Shown here: piece by piece, positions 60,350-64,000 of the stretch
Layout of the letters: each line of letters begins with the position of its first letter
How positions within the stretch are numbered: the first letter of the stretch is position 1
NCBI GenBank assembly: GCA_963576785.1
Contig: OY756149.1
Coordinates: forward strand, 930,001-994,000
DNA: 64,000 bases
Direction: 5' to 3'
Origin: Chlorophyllum brunneum
Taxonomy: Eukaryota > Basidiomycota > Agaricomycetes > Agaricales > Agaricaceae
Notes under the pieces: generated by a model
Seen by the model: the letters and a program-made list of their open reading frames with translations, nothing else
Told to the model about the DNA's origin: nothing
Databases searched by the model: none
Made by a program: the position numbers and the translations under genes

Positions 60350-62916
60350 ATGTCTGCTGAGAAGGTCCCTAGCGAGAAAAATGAACGGGATTCTGACACT
60401 GGTTCAGAAATTGACCTTCTCTCGTTTCACGAGCAGCGCGCAGGGCGTCTCATTGTTGATCCTGAGTATGTAGCCTGTTTACCTGCAAGTGATTTCTGGT
60501 CTGAACGGAACCTTTCACAGCGAGGCCAGAATTGAACTTGGGGAAGCAGTCGCAGCCCGGTTGAAGCTCACGAAAGATGGAACGAAGGTTCTTTGGCCGC
60601 AGCCAACTGACTCTCCCAAGGACCCTCAGAATTGGACAACACGCCGCAAGAACTTGCAGCTTCTGATAGTGACTTTGGCAGCGATTGTACCCGACTTCGA
60701 CTCTGGCATCGGTGAGTGGCAGTAGAATCATCAACGGAATAGGGGTTCTGAGGCAGGTCCGTGCTCAAGGCATCGCGTCACTGTTTCCCTTGGCTGCTCA
60801 ATACAACACGACAACCGGAGTTATCAACAACTTGACATCAAAGTGAGCAGTTAGCAGCGCTTTACCAGCCAAATTCACCACTCACGATCATCAAAGTTGG
60901 AGTATCTTTCTCTTGGGTTTGTGAAAAGTCCTGTGGTGTCGGAACAGCAGTTTACCCGACTTCATGAACAGGCTGGGGGGGTCTCTTTGCAGTGATGATT
61001 ATCCGGCGGTATGGTCGCTTGCCTGTTTTGTTCTGGTCCCAGGTCAGTCTACTTTACCATCTTTGATCCGACTGCCAATGGTTTGCATTCAGCTGCTTGC
61101 AGCGAGTTTCCTCGTTGGATGCACATTTGCCCCAACCCTTCCGGTTTTCACTGGTAATTACAACCTTTGTTTTAACCTGAATTCTACCCACTGTGTCAAC
61201 CTCCTAGCTATGCGATGTTTGACGGCTTTCTTCGGGTAAGGTCCTGTAAATACATGCGGCTATCATACTCATTATCTTGTTTAGCACAGCCCCACAAGTC
61301 ACCGTAAGCTATAAACTTTTCCGCGCCCTGACCACCAGAATAACTTGGCTCGTGTTCAGGGTTTATACGTTGTCACAGATTTATTCCCCTTCCATCTTCA
61401 AGCCCGAAAAGTCAGTGCCCAAATTAGATTTGACATGTACAAACCCGTATATCTGATATACTTCTGATGCCAGCTGAATTTGTGGACCATGGGCTTCATC
61501 GTCTCCCCTTTCATCTCCCCGTTCCTATTCGGCTTTCTCGTGGCCCGGACAACATGGCGATGGGCGTATGGTATTGGCAGCTTATATGGTCTCTTTGTGG
61601 TTTTGTTCATCGCGTTTTTCGGCGAAGAGACGTAAGTGTCATGTATGCATGGATACGGAAACTGTCCTCATCTGTTAACTCAAGGATGTACGACCGAACG
61701 GTCAAGCCTATACCTGAACCTACGACAACTGGTCTTCGATACAGAGTTGAGAGTCTACTCGGGATGACTGGCTGGAAGATGTCAAAGTATCGCGTTTCAT
61801 GGACGGAATCTATCCTCTCACCCTTGAATGTGGTTTGGAGACCTCATTTGATGATGGTTTTATGGTTCGAGGTAAATGGTTGAAATAAGACTGATGAGAA
61901 CACAAGCTTGACGGTTTTATCAGGCAATGTTATTTGGTTTCGGAATTGGGATCAATGTAGGCTTTCCTGACACCTGTAATCCATTTTTGACTGACGGGTC
62001 ACGCGTATAGGTTACCAACGTCGTGTTTTTGGGTACCCCAGTAGCCGAAGGAGGATACGGCTTCAGTCAATTCGGGATCGCAGGTAGCTATGGGACACCT
62101 ATCGTATGCAATGTCCCTTCTTCATCTGTGCACATCTGACTGGGATTTCTCAAGGTGGCCGTCGTTCTTGGAGAGCTTGTCGGACGATACCTCAACGATT
62201 GGATCATGAACTTGAGCATCCGTCGGAACAAAGGTGTCTTTGAGGCTGAAAGTCGCCTATGGTACGCCGCAATCTCCTATTAATACACTAGCCTCTAGAA
62301 ACATCAATCTAGGGCATGTTATGTCGCGATGCCACTCTATCTTTGTGGATTCATCACTCTTGGAGCAGCGATCCAGAATCATCTGAGTGTGGGGGCCTTG
62401 ATCATGGGCTGGGGCATCGCCGAGCTTGCTATCATGATAAATACGGTGGCCGTATATGCATACTGCAACGACTGTTTCCCGAAACACCAGGTATATACCT
62501 CCGTTTTTCAATGACTGGATCGCGACTTAACGATCGTAACCCGCAGGGTGAGATCAGTGCTCTGATCAATTTAGCGCGAACGCTCGGGGGTGCGTATATT
62601 AACCCAATTACAAATGATTCTCCATGTGACCGGCACTCTTAGGCTTCAGTGTTGCCTATTTCCAAGTCCCCTGGGCGTTGGGTCACGGTGCGATCCAAAC
62701 GTTTGGATGCGAAGCAGCGTAAGTACCCAAGTCTCAGCTGTATGACATCAGGGATCAACTAGCTCACTTCGATTCAGGATTGTGATTGGATTATTCTTCT
62801 TGGTAGTGCCGCCGCTTCAACTGAAGGGGGCCAGATTGAGGGTACGCTGCTTCACGAAACATTTATCATACGCTTCTGACAGGTTGGCATTATAGGAACG
62901 CTTTTCTCTTCATTAG
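60350..62916 (+). CDS. MFS transporter
   Basis: A major facilitator superfamily permease of the kind frequent in agaricomycetes; substrate unknown. A hydrophilic N-terminus (about 75 residues, ending DPQNWTTRRKN) precedes 12 predicted membrane segments. Visible landmarks are WGGLFAVMIIRRYGRLPVLFWSQ (motif A-like region), TAMRCLTAFFGTAPQVTG, RTTWRWAYGIGSLYG, FFGEETMYDR, LWFEAMLFGFGIGINVTNVVFLG, GEISALINLARTLGG and GLFFLVVPPLQLKG. Fifteen or so short introns, all with GT-AG borders where traced, keep the frame. The reading ends ARLRERFSLH-stop at 62914-62916. The C-terminal tail is short but not obviously truncated. Confidence 0.88.
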
Positions 62917-64000
62917 TTTTGCGGAAGTTGTTTTTGTATATTTCCAAGGCTAACTCTATTATCATTGCTCGAATGGTTTCCACATAAGTTGTGCAAGCCC
63001 ATGCTTTCTCGCAGGACTAGGCAGCGCACATGGCCATAACTTGGAGAGCACTTCAATGACTATGGCCAGGACGAATGAAGCTAACGTCTTATCGTGTGTT
63101 AAGCAGAATGCCACTGGCGCGCCTGAGCCTAGGCAGTGCCAATTTATGCCCTCAGTGGCAATAACACCCGAAAGTTGCAATGGAAGTCGCAACGGTGTCA
63201 CGGATAATTCGCACTCTCACTTCCTACGGTTCCTGGACACACACATCGAGTGTCGACGTCGATCCGTAACCCTCGGGTAAAACAGCTTGAATATATACGA
63301 GTTGCACCCCTGGCGACTTCAATTCTGCGACATGTACTGCGCATAGAGCTATGTTGCATCCAGGGGTCATACCAAATGCGGTACTCCCTCAAAACACTTT
63401 CAGATGTCAGTTAGATCGGGTGGTCACAAGTTGAGGATCCGGTGCATGTGTGCCTATACTGGACGGATCAGGATCCCAGGTCTCTAAGGAAGTAGAGTAC
63501 TCGATCTGAATCCGATTTGGGCCATCCAGTCATAAGAAAGAACAAGAGATTCGGACCACAGGACTGACCAACTACCACTACTCCACATTCCTCCTTTCTA
63601 AGTGCAGAATCCGTTCCCTCGGCATCCCAATCAAGTAATAGGAATTAACCAGAATAAGTCAGAGTGGTAAGTTACCTGTAATCACTTCTCGTCGGCAGTC
63701 TCGTCAATCATTTGTTAAATCCCTACATAGCAGGTAACCTGCAGGTTGGACCCATCTCCCCAACAGTATATGGCAAGCGGACAAAACATTCGCAACGTAA
63801 AGCTCGACCCTCATGATATTACGTTGTTAACTTTGACAGTCTCCTGACAAGGGCTGCGCGGTCCATGAAATTTCTCCCTGATCCACGGATACCTGGGGTC
63901 CACGAGTGGGTCGCCAATCAGGGCGGCAAGCGGTGGGGGAAGATAGGCAAGAGAGACCGGCAAAACCCCTCAGCGCTCAGTGGGTACGTCCCTTATAGGC
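62917..64000. other. Intergenic to window end, no gene seen
   Basis: Short ORFs here carry no recognisable domain and no conserved splice pattern. A gene might begin beyond the window edge. Confidence 0.5.

Overview
The window looks like nuclear DNA of a mushroom-forming basidiomycete (Agaricomycetes). The evidence is dense genes on both strands, many introns of about 47-60 bp, fungal-type proteins throughout, and Ty1/copia, chromodomain Ty3/gypsy and LINE relics. No species can be named from the sequence.

It has two halves. Positions 1 to about 23,600 are an AT-rich, CpG-poor transposon graveyard. It holds a decayed copia element (about 436-4722) with its 3' LTR (4723-5187) and an unassigned acidic ORF on the minus strand. 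Next comes a tandem chromovirus array, in which a 5'-truncated copy (6537-9356) shares the LTR at 9357-9661 with a second copy that ends in the LTR at 14792-15096. A minus-strand LINE endonuclease fragment follows (15097-16247), then a second copia element (16248-22632), and finally two minus-strand LTR remnants and a direct repeat at the edge of the gene-rich DNA. All coding regions are broken. Most of the in-frame stops are one C-to-T or G-to-A change from a sense codon, and catalytic Asp codons have become Asn in three elements, which suggests decay by cytosine deamination.

Positions 23,600 to about 62,900 are euchromatin with mostly housekeeping genes: SIN1 (TORC2), a transaldolase-family enzyme, proteasome subunit PUP1, an aldehyde dehydrogenase, TRM4/NCL1 tRNA methyltransferase, MSH2, SCO1, mitochondrial uS8, a MATE transporter, SAM50, a secreted GH51 arabinofuranosidase, IND1, a class I-like histone deacetylase, a cytochrome P450 fragment, CIA1, an acidic GGGFI-repeat protein, an intron-containing tRNA-His(GTG), alanine/serine-glyoxylate aminotransferase and an MFS transporter. 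Four gene pairs are head-to-head with only 95-125 bp between start codons (SIN1/TAL, PUP1/ALDH, SCO1/uS8m, MATE/SAM50), so they probably share promoters. Several genes serve mitochondrial or iron-sulfur biogenesis (SCO1, uS8m, SAM50, IND1, CIA1).

The most notable signals are these: a 12-nt complementarity between the chromovirus LTR and the site just downstream of it, as expected for Tf1/sushi-type self-priming; an extra ORF after pol that is conserved between the two chromovirus copies; six GC-AG introns in six different genes; and consecutive 17-, 9- and 3-nt exons in the GH51 gene.
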